Assembly: GCA_947290775.1 (NCBI GenBank)
Contig: CAMYPM010000007.1
Coordinates: forward strand, 24,840-88,839
Direction of reading: 5' to 3'
Length of the DNA stretch: 64,000 bases
Origin: an uncultured Bacteroidales bacterium
Lineage (GTDB): Bacteria > Bacteroidota > Bacteroidia > Bacteroidales > Porphyromonadaceae
A model generated the notes under the pieces. That model saw nothing but the letters and a program-made list of their open reading frames with translations, was not told the DNA's origin and searched no databases. The translations under genes were made by a program, and so were the position numbers. Below are positions 1 to 8,916 of the stretch, in pieces. Position 1 is the stretch's first letter. Each line of letters opens with the position of its first letter.

Positions 1-83
1 GCATACAGGATGAAATGACCTATCCCGGGCAAGTCAAAATTACAGTAATTCGTGAAACACGCTCCGTAAGCGTTGCTAAATAA
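1..83 (+). CDS. rny: Ribonuclease Y, C-terminal end (5' truncated by window)
   Basis: Only the last 26 codons are present, read from base 3 to the TAA at 81-83. The encoded tail runs through [18 protein letters not shown] and ends VAK, which matches the highly conserved C-terminus of the membrane-anchored endoribonuclease RNase Y that starts mRNA decay. None of the KH or HD domains is visible, so the call rests on the tail alone. The stop is two bases before the prfC start, so the two genes are probably co-transcribed. Confidence 0.75.
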   Translation, partial: IQDEMTYPGQVKITVIRETRSVSVAK

Positions 84-85
84 GT

Positions 86-1669
86 ATGGCTTCATTAGAA
101 GAAGAGATTCGCAGAAGGCGTACTTTCGCCATTATTTCCCATCCGGATGCAGGGAAAACTACGCTTACCGAAAAACTCCTACTCTATGGTGGGGCTATTC
201 ATGTAGCCGGTGCGGTTAAGAGCAATAAGATCCGTAAGACTGCCACCAGTGACTGGATGGAGATAGAGCGCCAGCGAGGAATCTCCGTAGCTACCAGTGT
301 GATGGGCTTCGAGTATGAAGGGTACAAGGTCAATATCCTCGATACCCCCGGACACGAAGACTTTGCGGAAGATACTTTCCGTACGCTCACCGCAGTCGAT
401 AGCGTTATCATTGTGGTAGATAGTGCTAAAGGGGTTGAAAAGCAGACACGACGCCTGATGGAGGTCTGCCGAATGCGAAGCACTCCTGTGATTGTATTCA
501 TCAACAAGCTAGATAGAGAGGGGCGGGACGCCTTTGACTTACTCGATGAGTTAGAGGCTGAGTTAGCCATGCAGGTATGCCCTATGACATGGCCTATCGG
601 TATGGGTGAGCGATTCAAAGGCGTGTACAATCTCTTCAAAAGCTCTCTGTCACTCTTCAAAAGTGACAAGCAACATGTCGCTGAAGAGGTTGTGGAAATT
701 GATTCCTTAGAAGACCCGGCACTTCACCAATACATAGGCGAAGAGAGTACCCAGCGCCTTCGCGAAGAGAGCGAACTAGTACGAGGATGCTACCCGAAAC
801 CCGATTTAGAAGCCTACAGAAAGGGACAGCAAGCGCCTGTATTCTTTGGATCTGCACTCAATAACTTCGGGGTAAAAGAGCTTCTGCAAACCTTCATTGA
901 GATAGCGCCAAGCCCTAAAGACACAATGGCTCAAGAGCGCGTTGTATCGCCATACGAACCGACTTTCTCAGGCTTTGTATTTAAGATACACGCCAATATG
1001 GACCCGAATCACAGAAGCTCAATCGCTTTTGTAAAGATCTGCTCAGGCTGCTTTCGAAGGAACGAGTACTACCGCCACCTACGCTTGGACAAAAAGTTTC
1101 GTTTTGCGGCGCCAACTGCCTTTATGGCGCAGAAGAAAGAGATTGTAGAAGAAGCCTTTGCAGGGGATATAGTGGGACTTCCCGACACGGGAAACTTTAA
1201 GATAGGCGATACCCTTACAGAGGGAGAAGAGCTTCACTTTAAAGGATTACCCTCCTTCTCTCCGGAGCTTTTCCAGTACATTGATAATGCCGATCCTATG
1301 AAACAAAAGCAATTAGCTAAAGGGATTGAGCAGCTTATGGGCGAAGGTGTGGCACAGCTCTTTATCAATACATTCAACAATCGCCGGATCATTGGCACAG
1401 TGGGACAACTTCAATTTGAAGTAATCAAGTTCCGACTCCTTCATGAATACGGAGCTGAATGTAGATGGACTCCTATTTCCCTGTACAAAGCCTGCTGGAT
1501 AGAAACAGATGATTCCACCGCCTTAGAGCACTTCAAACTACGCAAAGTGCAACAAATGGCACGCGATATAGAGGGCAGAGATGTATTCTTGGCAGAATCA
1601 CCCTATCTGCTTCGTATGGCGGAGGAAGAGTTTCCCTCCATTTGCTTTCATTTCACAAACGAATTCTGA
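86..1669 (+). CDS. prfC: Peptide chain release factor 3 (RF3)
   Basis: A translational GTPase that removes RF1/RF2 from the ribosome after peptide release. The 527-residue product is full length for the family. The G domain comes first, with the P-loop SHPDAGKTT near residues 18-26, the switch [10 protein letters not shown] near residue 87 and the specificity motif NKLD near residue 140. The RF3-type domains II and III follow, including the [15 protein letters not shown] segment near 440-455. The start ATG is two bases after the upstream rny stop. The 3' end converges on cdsA with a 29-base gap. No anomalies seen. Confidence 0.97.
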   Translation: MASLEEEIRRRRTFAIISHPDAGKTTLTEKLLLYGGAIHVAGAVKSNKIRKTATSDWMEIERQRGISVATSVMGFEYEGYKVNILDTPGHEDFAEDTFRTLTAVDSVIIVVDSAKGVEKQTRRLMEVCRMRSTPVIVFINKLDREGRDAFDLLDELEAELAMQVCPMTWPIGMGERFKGVYNLFKSSLSLFKSDKQHVAEEVVEIDSLEDPALHQYIGEESTQRLREESELVRGCYPKPDLEAYRKGQQAPVFFGSALNNFGVKELLQTFIEIAPSPKDTMAQERVVSPYEPTFSGFVFKIHANMDPNHRSSIAFVKICSGCFRRNEYYRHLRLDKKFRFAAPTAFMAQKKEIVEEAFAGDIVGLPDTGNFKIGDTLTEGEELHFKGLPSFSPELFQYIDNADPMKQKQLAKGIEQLMGEGVAQLFINTFNNRRIIGTVGQLQFEVIKFRLLHEYGAECRWTPISLYKACWIETDDSTALEHFKLRKVQQMARDIEGRDVFLAESPYLLRMAEEEFPSICFHFTNEF

Positions 1670-1698
1670 CAATAGGGAACAAAAGCACTCCCGAAAAT

Positions 1699-2556
1699 TT
1701 AGCACGTGTGTGCCAATAGATACAGGATAAAGGCGGTAGGCAACGCCATTAAGTAGCTGTCTATACGGTCTAATATTCCCCCATGCCCTGGGATTAAGTG
1801 GCCCGAGTCTTTCACTCCGGCTCGACGCTTCAGCATAGACTCAAATAAATCCCCCAACACACTCATTAAACTCACCAAAAGCCCATAAATGGTACAGCTA
1901 TACCATGTGTAGGCTCCATAGACAGAAGGGAAGAAAATAGGGAAAAGCGAAGCCACTATCGCCGCAAAAGCGACTCCGCCTACAAGCCCTTCTATTGTCT
2001 TTTTAGGAGAAAGAGCAGGCCAAAGCGGGTGCTTTCCAAAAGCCATTCCTGACAGGTATGCAGCACTATCGGCAATCCACACAATAAGGAATACAGCTAT
2101 TATACGGCTCCCCATAAAAACATATTCCCCGGTGGGCAGTTTTTGATAGGACAGATAAGCAGTTAGGAAAATAGGTACTCCTATATAGGTCAGCATCATC
2201 AACGAGTTACCTATATTAGAAAGCTCAGCGTCCTTGTCTGAAAACAAACTCTTCAATAGGGTATAAAGCAAATATACCACCAGCGGCAACCACACCTCAG
2301 GCAGATACATTCCCTTCGCTACCAACATTCCGTTGAGCAACATCCACACAGCTATTATTCCATCGAGGATTGTCCGCAACGGACGAGTTCGATTGATGGA
2401 GGTTAACTTGTTAAACTCCACCACTGCCGTAAATGCGATAAAGGAAAAGACAATAGCAAAGAGCCATTCGCTTTGCAGCAGGAATGGGACAAGTATCAAT
2501 AGTACATAGACTGCTCCGAAAACTGTCCTTACGAAGATATTACTCAGGGCTCGCAT
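1699..2556 (-). CDS. cdsA: Phosphatidate cytidylyltransferase (CDP-diglyceride synthase)
   Basis: Makes CDP-diacylglycerol from phosphatidic acid and CTP, the branch point for membrane phospholipids. The 285-residue protein is almost entirely hydrophobic, with about eight membrane segments. The family signature lies near the C-terminus: SPKKTIEGLVGG followed by KRRAGVKDSG and IPGHGGILDRIDS. It follows ftsH by 41 bases on the same strand, so the two are probably one operon. This ftsH-cdsA neighbourhood is common in Bacteroidales. Confidence 0.96.
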   Translation of the reverse strand: MRALSNIFVRTVFGAVYVLLILVPFLLQSEWLFAIVFSFIAFTAVVEFNKLTSINRTRPLRTILDGIIAVWMLLNGMLVAKGMYLPEVWLPLVVYLLYTLLKSLFSDKDAELSNIGNSLMMLTYIGVPIFLTAYLSYQKLPTGEYVFMGSRIIAVFLIVWIADSAAYLSGMAFGKHPLWPALSPKKTIEGLVGGVAFAAIVASLFPIFFPSVYGAYTWYSCTIYGLLVSLMSVLGDLFESMLKRRAGVKDSGHLIPGHGGILDRIDSYLMALPTAFILYLLAHTC

Positions 2557-2597
2557 GGCTCTTGTTCACTATTATTCTAATATTATAAAAATGCTCC

Positions 2598-4688
2598 TCA
2601 ACGAGGCTCCAAAAGACGTGGATCAATGGGAGGAGGTAACGGACGATTCTCCTTGGGTGCTTCTTCTGTCTCTCCTGGCGTAACGGATTGAGCATTTGAA
2701 TTCCCCTCTGTATCCTTGGTATCAGCTTCTTTACTTTTTTGTTCTGCATCTTCTCGTGCCAGTGCATCAGCACGAGACTCCCATGCCCGCTTCCCTAAGA
2801 TACGCTCTACATCCTCGGTATATATCACCTCTTTGTCAAGCAATTGATCGGCAATTTGATGATGCCCTTCCACATGCTCTCGCAGAATACTCTTAGCGCG
2901 CTCATACTGTTCGTTGATAATACGAAGTACCTCCGCATCAATCAGCTCACTCGTTTTGTCGCTATAAGGTTTACTAAAGCCGTACTCATCCTGAGGGTCG
3001 TAGTAATTAATATTGGGCAGCTTTTCACTCATGCCGTAGTACGTAACCATAGCCCTCGCCAGTTTAGTCACCCGCTCCAAGTCATTGGCAGCACCTGTAG
3101 AGATTCTATTCAAGAAAAGCTCTTCAGCAGCTCGCCCTCCCAATAGACTGCACATTTCATCCAACAGAACCTGTTCATGGGTTATTTGCCGCTCTTCCGG
3201 CATATACCAAGCAGCACCTAAGGCCTTTCCTCGAGGCACAATAGTAACCTTAACCAGAGGATTGCCATACTGCAGCATCCAGCTCACGGTAGCGTGTCCG
3301 GCTTCATGAATAGCGATACTGGAGCGTTCCTCTTGTGTAATGATACGGGACTTTTTCTCCAAACCGCCAATTATTCTATCTACGGCATTATTAAAATCCT
3401 CTTTATCAATAGCTTTTTTCTTGCCCCTTGCTGCAATTAGAGCCGCTTCATTGCATACATTTGCTATATCAGCACCGGAGAATCCCGGAGTCTGCCTTGC
3501 AAGTAGCTCCACATCCACATCATTGCTTAGCTTAAGGCCTTTCATGTGAACACCGAATATCTCTTTTCTATCATTAATATCGGGCAGATCCACACTTATT
3601 TGTCGGTCAAAACGTCCGGCACGCAATAATGCACTATCCAGTACATCTACACGGTTGGTTGCAGCCATCACAATGACTCCGCTATTGGAGTCAAATCCGT
3701 CCATCTCGGTAAGTAACTGATTGAGGGTACTCTCTCGTTCATCATTGCCGCCGAGGTTACTGCTCTTTCCTCTGGCGCGTCCCACGGCATCTATTTCATC
3801 AATAAAGACTATGCAGGGCGACTTTTCTTTGGCTTGAGTAAATAGGTCGCGTACACGGCTTGCCCCTACGCCAACGAACATTTCCACAAAGTCACTCCCG
3901 GACATAGAGAAGAATGGCACATGGGCTTCTCCTGCCACTGCCTTAGCTATCAAAGTCTTACCGGTTCCCGGAGGACCTACCAATAGTACGCCCTTCGGTA
4001 TTTTCCCCCCCAATCGGGTAAACTGCTCCGGCTCACGCAAGAAGTCTACAATTTCCTTTACTTCCTGCTTTGCTTCATTAAGGCCGGCCACATCTTTGAA
4101 GGTCACATTTACCTTAGCTCGGTCATAAAGCTTAGCCTTACTCTTTCCCACAGAGAAAATACCTCCACCGCCTTTACTATTCTGCGCACTCATTCGGCGC
4201 ATGATATAGATCCAGAAGAAGATGAGAAGTAGGAAGGGTATCGTATTTAACAAAATAGATCCCCAAGGGAAGCTACGCGCTGCATAAACTATTTCAGCCG
4301 ATATTTCCTGTCCGTCGGTAAACTCACTAAAGCGGTCCACGGAGGGGATCTGTGTCACCACTTCATACTCGACGGCATTACTTCGGGGAGTCGTATTCCC
4401 TATACGGCGTATTTCCTGACGACTAAAGACCTCGCTTAACTTATTGTCTGCTACTGTACCCACCGCTGTCAGGTTCTGCCTATCCACGGTTATTTTAGAA
4501 AAAGCATTCTCGGTTGCATAGGCTTTAAACTCATTCCAGCTCAGCTCTTTCTGTGCTTTGGATGGTTTGATAAAAAGCAGCCCCAAAAGCGAAACCCCTA
4601 TGATAAGGTATATCCAAAAAGGATTAAAAGGCGTCTTAGAGCGCTGTGGAGGATTATTTTGGTTCTTATTATTGTGTCCTAAGGGCAT
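2598..4688 (-). CDS. ftsH: ATP-dependent zinc metalloprotease FtsH
   Basis: A membrane-anchored AAA protease that extracts and degrades misfolded membrane proteins and regulatory proteins. The 696-residue protein has a first membrane segment near 24-40 and an extracytoplasmic domain to about residue 142. A second membrane segment follows at about 143-163. The AAA module has Walker A GPPGTGKT at 238-245 and Walker B IVFIDEID at 293-300. The zinc site HEAGH is at 461-465, and a third ligand Asp lies in a [10 protein letters not shown] segment near 535. The tail is charged and Pro-rich. All catalytic residues are present. Confidence 0.98.
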   Translation of the reverse strand: MPLGHNNKNQNNPPQRSKTPFNPFWIYLIIGVSLLGLLFIKPSKAQKELSWNEFKAYATENAFSKITVDRQNLTAVGTVADNKLSEVFSRQEIRRIGNTTPRSNAVEYEVVTQIPSVDRFSEFTDGQEISAEIVYAARSFPWGSILLNTIPFLLLIFFWIYIMRRMSAQNSKGGGGIFSVGKSKAKLYDRAKVNVTFKDVAGLNEAKQEVKEIVDFLREPEQFTRLGGKIPKGVLLVGPPGTGKTLIAKAVAGEAHVPFFSMSGSDFVEMFVGVGASRVRDLFTQAKEKSPCIVFIDEIDAVGRARGKSSNLGGNDERESTLNQLLTEMDGFDSNSGVIVMAATNRVDVLDSALLRAGRFDRQISVDLPDINDRKEIFGVHMKGLKLSNDVDVELLARQTPGFSGADIANVCNEAALIAARGKKKAIDKEDFNNAVDRIIGGLEKKSRIITQEERSSIAIHEAGHATVSWMLQYGNPLVKVTIVPRGKALGAAWYMPEERQITHEQVLLDEMCSLLGGRAAEELFLNRISTGAANDLERVTKLARAMVTYYGMSEKLPNINYYDPQDEYGFSKPYSDKTSELIDAEVLRIINEQYERAKSILREHVEGHHQIADQLLDKEVIYTEDVERILGKRAWESRADALAREDAEQKSKEADTKDTEGNSNAQSVTPGETEEAPKENRPLPPPIDPRLLEPR

Positions 4689-4773
4689 TGTATTTCTTGT
4701 CTTGATTGGTATATTGCCGGTAATACGCTCTCCGTACTACTATATAACTACTACTTATACAAAAAGTATTCCA

Positions 4774-6615
4774 CTAACGTTGATTTGCTTCCATTACGCG
4801 CAGAAAGTTACCTCCCCACAAAGCACGCAAGTCCTGCTCTGAGTAGCCTCGTCTGAGAAGTTCTATGGTAAGCATGATCAAATCATTGCTTCCGCGGAGA
4901 CCTATTACACCACCGCCTCCATCAAAGTCGCTTCCCACACCTACAGCTTGTATGCCTGCCACCCTGACTATATGATCAATATGATCTGCCACTTTGCGCA
5001 CATCCGCCTCTTCACGGCGAGGTGCTACAAAGCCATGATAGAGGCATACTTGTACTACACCTCCTCCTTCTGCAATCTTCCGTATATGCTCATCCGATAA
5101 ATTTCTTGGATGATTGTAGACGCCCTTAGCGCCCGAATGACTTGCAATAACTGGCTTTTTACTTAACTGAAGTACATCATGAGTCGTTTCAGCAGAAGTG
5201 TGGGATACATCCACTAATATCCCCAACTCGTTCATTCTGAGTACAGCTTTCTTCCCAAGTGCACTTAAGCCTCCATGGGTACGATTACTCTTTTGAGCGG
5301 CATCACATATTGCGTTATCTCCATTATGACAAAGTGTCATATAGACCACGCCTAATCTACGAAACTCCTCTAACCGCACCAAATCGGAACCCATTGCGTA
5401 GCCATTTTCTATTGCGGGAGCAATGGCAAGCAGCCCGGCACTTTTAGCTACCCTTATCTCTTCCGCACTTGTTGCATACCTCACAAGCTGCGGATGAGCT
5501 ACTACTCGTCGCTTCAGTTCATCAAGCTTATCCAGTGCATATTGATAGGCTTTGCGCTCCGCTTCGCGAGTCAAGGCCTTTTGTGGCACATAAGCCACCA
5601 TTAAGGAGGTTGATACTCCTCCCTCACGCATACGCGGCAAATCAACCTGTGTATTACCTCTTACAGACAAATCAGTCGTAGAGGTAAACTCCATTGGGGT
5701 ATCATTATGAGAATCCAACACAATGATATTGTGATGGATTGCTTTAGCTCGCTTGTACAGTGCAGCTTCCTTGACAAAATAGACAAAGAGCCGTTGCATC
5801 GTAGCGTCCCCTTTGGAAGCCATTTGCTCCGGATGCCACTGTACAGCCACTATGTTCTTTTCCGGATAGCCCACTAACCCCTCTATTACCCCATCAGAAG
5901 CAGTAGCCACAACCCGCAAGCCGCTTGCCACTCGCTTAACCGCCTGATGATGCAGACTATTAACCATTAGGGGTTGACCCTCAGAAAGTCCTAAAATATC
6001 ACGTAGCTCATTCTTTCCTCCGCTGAGGCGTACTGAGTGTGCCCCATAAGCAAGCTCTACTTTGGGAGCGTGTGCCACTAACTTGGTAGGATACTCGCTC
6101 TCAAGATCCTGATAGAGGGTACCTCCCAAAGCTATGTTGATCAGTTGCATTCCCCTACAAATACCCAGAATGGGAATATTACGTCGCACGGCATAAAGTG
6201 CAAGCGGTAGCTCCATTCTGTCACGTCGCACCTGCACATTGCCCAACTTGGGACTTGGCTCTTCGCCATAATAAGCAGAAAGCGAGTCACAGCCCCCGGT
6301 CAGCAAAAGCCCATCGATAGTATTCAATAGGGAATCCAACGCGGAAAGATCCTCTGAGATGGGGAGCAGAATAGGTACTCCGCCGGCATCTGCCACTGCT
6401 TTCACATAGGCATCTGCTACACTGCTGCCGGCTTCGGTAGCATGCGAAACGAGTCCTATAATCGGCTTAGAGTTATACTCTTGCTGCTCATCTGCCTCCC
6501 TATACAGGGCAGATAAGGCATGAGGCAGATCATCGCTTGGAGCTATATCAAGCGTCGATGCGAGCATAATTAGCGTTATCGGAAATAAATTTCTTACGCG
6601 GCTCCACATTTTCAC
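4774..6615 (-). CDS. Exported fusion: gamma-glutamyl hydrolase-type amidotransferase (C26) + membrane dipeptidase (M19)
   Basis: Two enzymes in one 613-residue chain. A basic, hydrophobic N-terminus (about residues 1-25) looks like a signal peptide. Residues about 50-290 form a class I amidotransferase of the PuuD/C26 type, with LLLTGGCDS, nucleophile motif GICRGMQ and WHPEQM. Residues about 295-610 form an M19 renal-dipeptidase domain with the metal-site elements LDSHND, PAIENGYAMG, DVSHTS, IASHSG and VGSDFDGGGG. Both active sites look intact. Known families cleave gamma-glutamyl bonds and dipeptides respectively. I infer sequential periplasmic breakdown of gamma-glutamyl peptides such as glutathione, or of cell-wall gamma-D-Glu peptides. 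The ATG lies 68 bases inside the end of gyrB. No later ATG keeps both a signal peptide and the whole amidotransferase domain. Confidence 0.88.
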   Translation of the reverse strand: MKMWSRVRNLFPITLIMLASTLDIAPSDDLPHALSALYREADEQQEYNSKPIIGLVSHATEAGSSVADAYVKAVADAGGVPILLPISEDLSALDSLLNTIDGLLLTGGCDSLSAYYGEEPSPKLGNVQVRRDRMELPLALYAVRRNIPILGICRGMQLINIALGGTLYQDLESEYPTKLVAHAPKVELAYGAHSVRLSGGKNELRDILGLSEGQPLMVNSLHHQAVKRVASGLRVVATASDGVIEGLVGYPEKNIVAVQWHPEQMASKGDATMQRLFVYFVKEAALYKRAKAIHHNIIVLDSHNDTPMEFTSTTDLSVRGNTQVDLPRMREGGVSTSLMVAYVPQKALTREAERKAYQYALDKLDELKRRVVAHPQLVRYATSAEEIRVAKSAGLLAIAPAIENGYAMGSDLVRLEEFRRLGVVYMTLCHNGDNAICDAAQKSNRTHGGLSALGKKAVLRMNELGILVDVSHTSAETTHDVLQLSKKPVIASHSGAKGVYNHPRNLSDEHIRKIAEGGGVVQVCLYHGFVAPRREEADVRKVADHIDHIVRVAGIQAVGVGSDFDGGGGVIGLRGSNDLIMLTIELLRRGYSEQDLRALWGGNFLRVMEANQR

Positions 6616-8509
6616 CCATTAATGTTGAGAACAGTGTATCGGCCGAGAGAATATCATCCATCGTGATTTGCTTCAAGATACGCGTATTCGGGTTCATGGT
6701 CGTTTGCCACAACTGCTCTTCATTCATTTCACCCAAACCCTTATAGCGCTGTATGTGCACCTTATTTTCATTTCCATCGGCAAAACGCTCTACAAAGGCA
6801 CGCCTCTGTTGCTCCGTCCAACAATACTCCTCTTCTTTTCCCTTCTTACAGAGGTAAAGCGGTGGAGTAGCTAAATAGACATACCCATCTTCTATCAGCT
6901 CACGCATCTTACGGAAAAAGAACGTTAGGATTAGGGTACCAATATGCGCTCCATCCACATCGGCATCGGTCATGATGATCACCTTGTGATAGCGCAACTT
7001 CGACAGATTGAGTGCCTTCGGGTCGTCCTCCGTACCTACGGTAACCCCTAAGGCAGTGTATATATTTCGTATTTCTTGATTTTCAAAGATTCTGTGCTCT
7101 TGCGCCTTCTCCACATTGAGGATTTTTCCTCGAAGGGGCAAAATAGCCTGAAACTCTCTATCTCGTCCCTGCTTAGCCGTACCTCCTGCAGAGTCTCCTT
7201 CGACTATAAACAGCTCACACTTAGCGGGATCCTTCGAAGAGCAATCTGCCAACTTTCCGGGCAAGCCACCTCCCGATAGTACCGTTTTACGCTGTACCAA
7301 GCTACGCGCTCTTTCTGCTGCTGTACGCGCCTGTGCTGCAAGTAGCACCTTCTCTACGATCAGTTTTGCCTCCTCCGGATGCTCTTCAAGGTATTCCGAC
7401 AAAGCCTCTCCAACTACTTTATCGACAGCGGGTGCCACATCGCTATTTCCAAGCTTTGTTTTGGTTTGTCCCTCAAATTGTGGATCCTTTACCTGTACAC
7501 TGATCACTGCAGTCAATCCTTCGCGGAAGTCATCGCCCACAACGGTCACTTTGGCCTTACTCAGCATGCCCGACTGATCGGCATAAGCCTTAAGCGTACG
7601 CGTTAAAGCACGACGGAAGCCCGTAACGTGTGTTCCCCCCTCAATCGTATTAATATCGTTCACATAGCTGTAGACATTTTCTTGGTAGTCTTTGTTGTAC
7701 GTGATTGCTATATTGATGGGAGGAAAACCCTCTTTAGAGCACTCCACATGTATCGGTGTGGGCAAGAGTGGCTCTCTATTGCGATCCAAATAAGCCACAA
7801 ACTCTACTAGTCCCTGCTCGGAAAAGAACTCCTCGGAGCGATAGTTACCATTCTCAAGCTGCTCTCGCTCATCCGTTAGACGAAGACGAAGACCTGCATT
7901 AAGGAAAGCCAACTCGCGAAGACGACGAGCCAGTAAATCAAACTTATATTCGGTAGCCGTAAAAATAGTATCATCAGGATAGAAAGTAATGATAGTACCA
8001 CTGCCATCTGCGGTGCCTACCTCCTGTACAGCGGCCTCAGGCTTACCCTCATGGTAGGTCTGACGATACAATTTGCCATCTCGCTTAACCTCTGCTACCA
8101 ACTTTTTGGAAAGAGCATTCACACAAGAAACACCCACTCCGTGCAAACCTCCGCTGACCTTGTAATTTGATTGGTCAAACTTACCTCCGGCATGCAACGT
8201 AGTCATCACCACTTCCAAAGCACTGCGGTGCTCCTTTGGGTGCATATCGACCGGTATTCCTCGGCCGTTATCCGTTACACGAATGGCATTTCCGGGAAGT
8301 ATCCGCACGTCTATATCGGTACAATACCCGGCCAGAGCCTCATCCACAGAGTTGTCCACTACCTCGTTTACCAAGTGGTGAAGTCCTCGCTCACTTATAT
8401 CTCCGATGTACATGGCCGGACGCTTGCGAACTGCCTCCAAACCTTCCAATACTTGTATCTTATCGGCTGAGTATGTACTCTCGCCTCCGGGTCTGCTATT
8501 CTGTATCAT
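6548..8509 (-). CDS. gyrB: DNA gyrase subunit B
   Basis: The ATPase subunit of the type II topoisomerase that introduces negative supercoils. The GHKL ATPase domain comes first (EAVRKRPAMYIG, VDNSVDEALAG, TDNGRGIPVD, GLHGVG). The transducer follows, then the TOPRIM domain (FIVEGDSAGG, MTDADVDGAHI) and the C-terminal QRYKGLGEMN. The start at 8509 gives 653 residues and is preceded by a purine-rich stretch (AAGGAAGAAAGG). An in-frame ATG at 8578 would add 23 residues not typical of the family. The 3' end overlaps the next gene by 68 bases. A 22-bp repeat array lies upstream at 8773-8838. Confidence 0.96.
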   Translation of the reverse strand: MIQNSRPGGESTYSADKIQVLEGLEAVRKRPAMYIGDISERGLHHLVNEVVDNSVDEALAGYCTDIDVRILPGNAIRVTDNGRGIPVDMHPKEHRSALEVVMTTLHAGGKFDQSNYKVSGGLHGVGVSCVNALSKKLVAEVKRDGKLYRQTYHEGKPEAAVQEVGTADGSGTIITFYPDDTIFTATEYKFDLLARRLRELAFLNAGLRLRLTDEREQLENGNYRSEEFFSEQGLVEFVAYLDRNREPLLPTPIHVECSKEGFPPINIAITYNKDYQENVYSYVNDINTIEGGTHVTGFRRALTRTLKAYADQSGMLSKAKVTVVGDDFREGLTAVISVQVKDPQFEGQTKTKLGNSDVAPAVDKVVGEALSEYLEEHPEEAKLIVEKVLLAAQARTAAERARSLVQRKTVLSGGGLPGKLADCSSKDPAKCELFIVEGDSAGGTAKQGRDREFQAILPLRGKILNVEKAQEHRIFENQEIRNIYTALGVTVGTEDDPKALNLSKLRYHKVIIMTDADVDGAHIGTLILTFFFRKMRELIEDGYVYLATPPLYLCKKGKEEEYCWTEQQRRAFVERFADGNENKVHIQRYKGLGEMNEEQLWQTTMNPNTRILKQITMDDILSADTLFSTLMGENVEPRKKFISDNANYARIDA

Positions 8510-8679
8510 TTTCCTTTCTTCCTTTGAATACTCAATTGAAGGAATACACCCATCACACCGCTCAGCAAACGAATCCACTGATCACCACAAAGACTCTTCC
8601 TTGTCCGGCCTTTCCGACAAGCTGCGATTCGCTACTATATTTGTGCGCAAGGTACTACCTTCACTTATACAAAGGTACG

Positions 8680-8687
8680 AAAAAATG
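8680..8687 (-). promoter_or_regulatory. Putative -7 box for gyrB
   Basis: The minus strand reads TACCTTTG, a match to the Bacteroidetes -7 consensus TAnnTTTG, 170 bases before the chosen gyrB start. No clear TTG element sits 19-21 bases upstream, so this is a half-supported promoter. Confidence 0.5.
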
Positions 8688-8772
8688 CGCTTCCTTTCTG
8701 CGCCTTTGATCCCTTTCTACACACTATAGGCAGATCCCTATAAAAGCCCATAAAAAAAAAGATCTATACCTC

Positions 8773-8838
8773 TCATTCAAAAGGTTCTAATCTTCTAAAT
8801 GAAAGTTATAGATCTTTTGCGGAAAACTTATAGATCTT
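8773..8838. repeat. Tandem 22-bp repeat array upstream of gyrB (3 units)
   Basis: Three consecutive 22-base units (8773-8794, 8795-8816, 8817-8838) share the right-hand pattern AAAG or AAAA, then TATAGATCTT in units 2 and 3 and TCTAATCTT in unit 1. Partial AGATCT matches flank the array at about 8760 and 8870. It lies in the 407-base gap between gyrB and the trkH stop, about 85 bases upstream of the putative gyrB -7 box. The same 22-base period and core recur at 22167, 44779 and 58159. The rest of the gap is AT-rich with nothing else recognisable. Confidence 0.8.
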
Positions 8839-8916
8839 TTTACACAGGCTATTTATTCTGTTTTTCTATTAGATCTAGCTCCACCTGCCGACATACAAAA
8901 GAGCCCTAAAAAAGTG

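Noticed and set aside
199..669. 156-codon open frame opposite prfC on the minus strand
   Set aside because: Antisense shadow of the conserved RF3 gene; Ser/Arg-rich sequence with no family match and no promoter.
8236..8709. 157-codon open frame on the plus strand opposite and upstream of gyrB
   Set aside because: It reads across the gyrB N-terminal coding region and its leader; the composition is not protein-like and no domain is recognised.
8773..8838. Possible CRISPR array
   Set aside because: Units abut directly with no variable spacers, are only 22 bases long and are imperfect; no cas genes are in the window.
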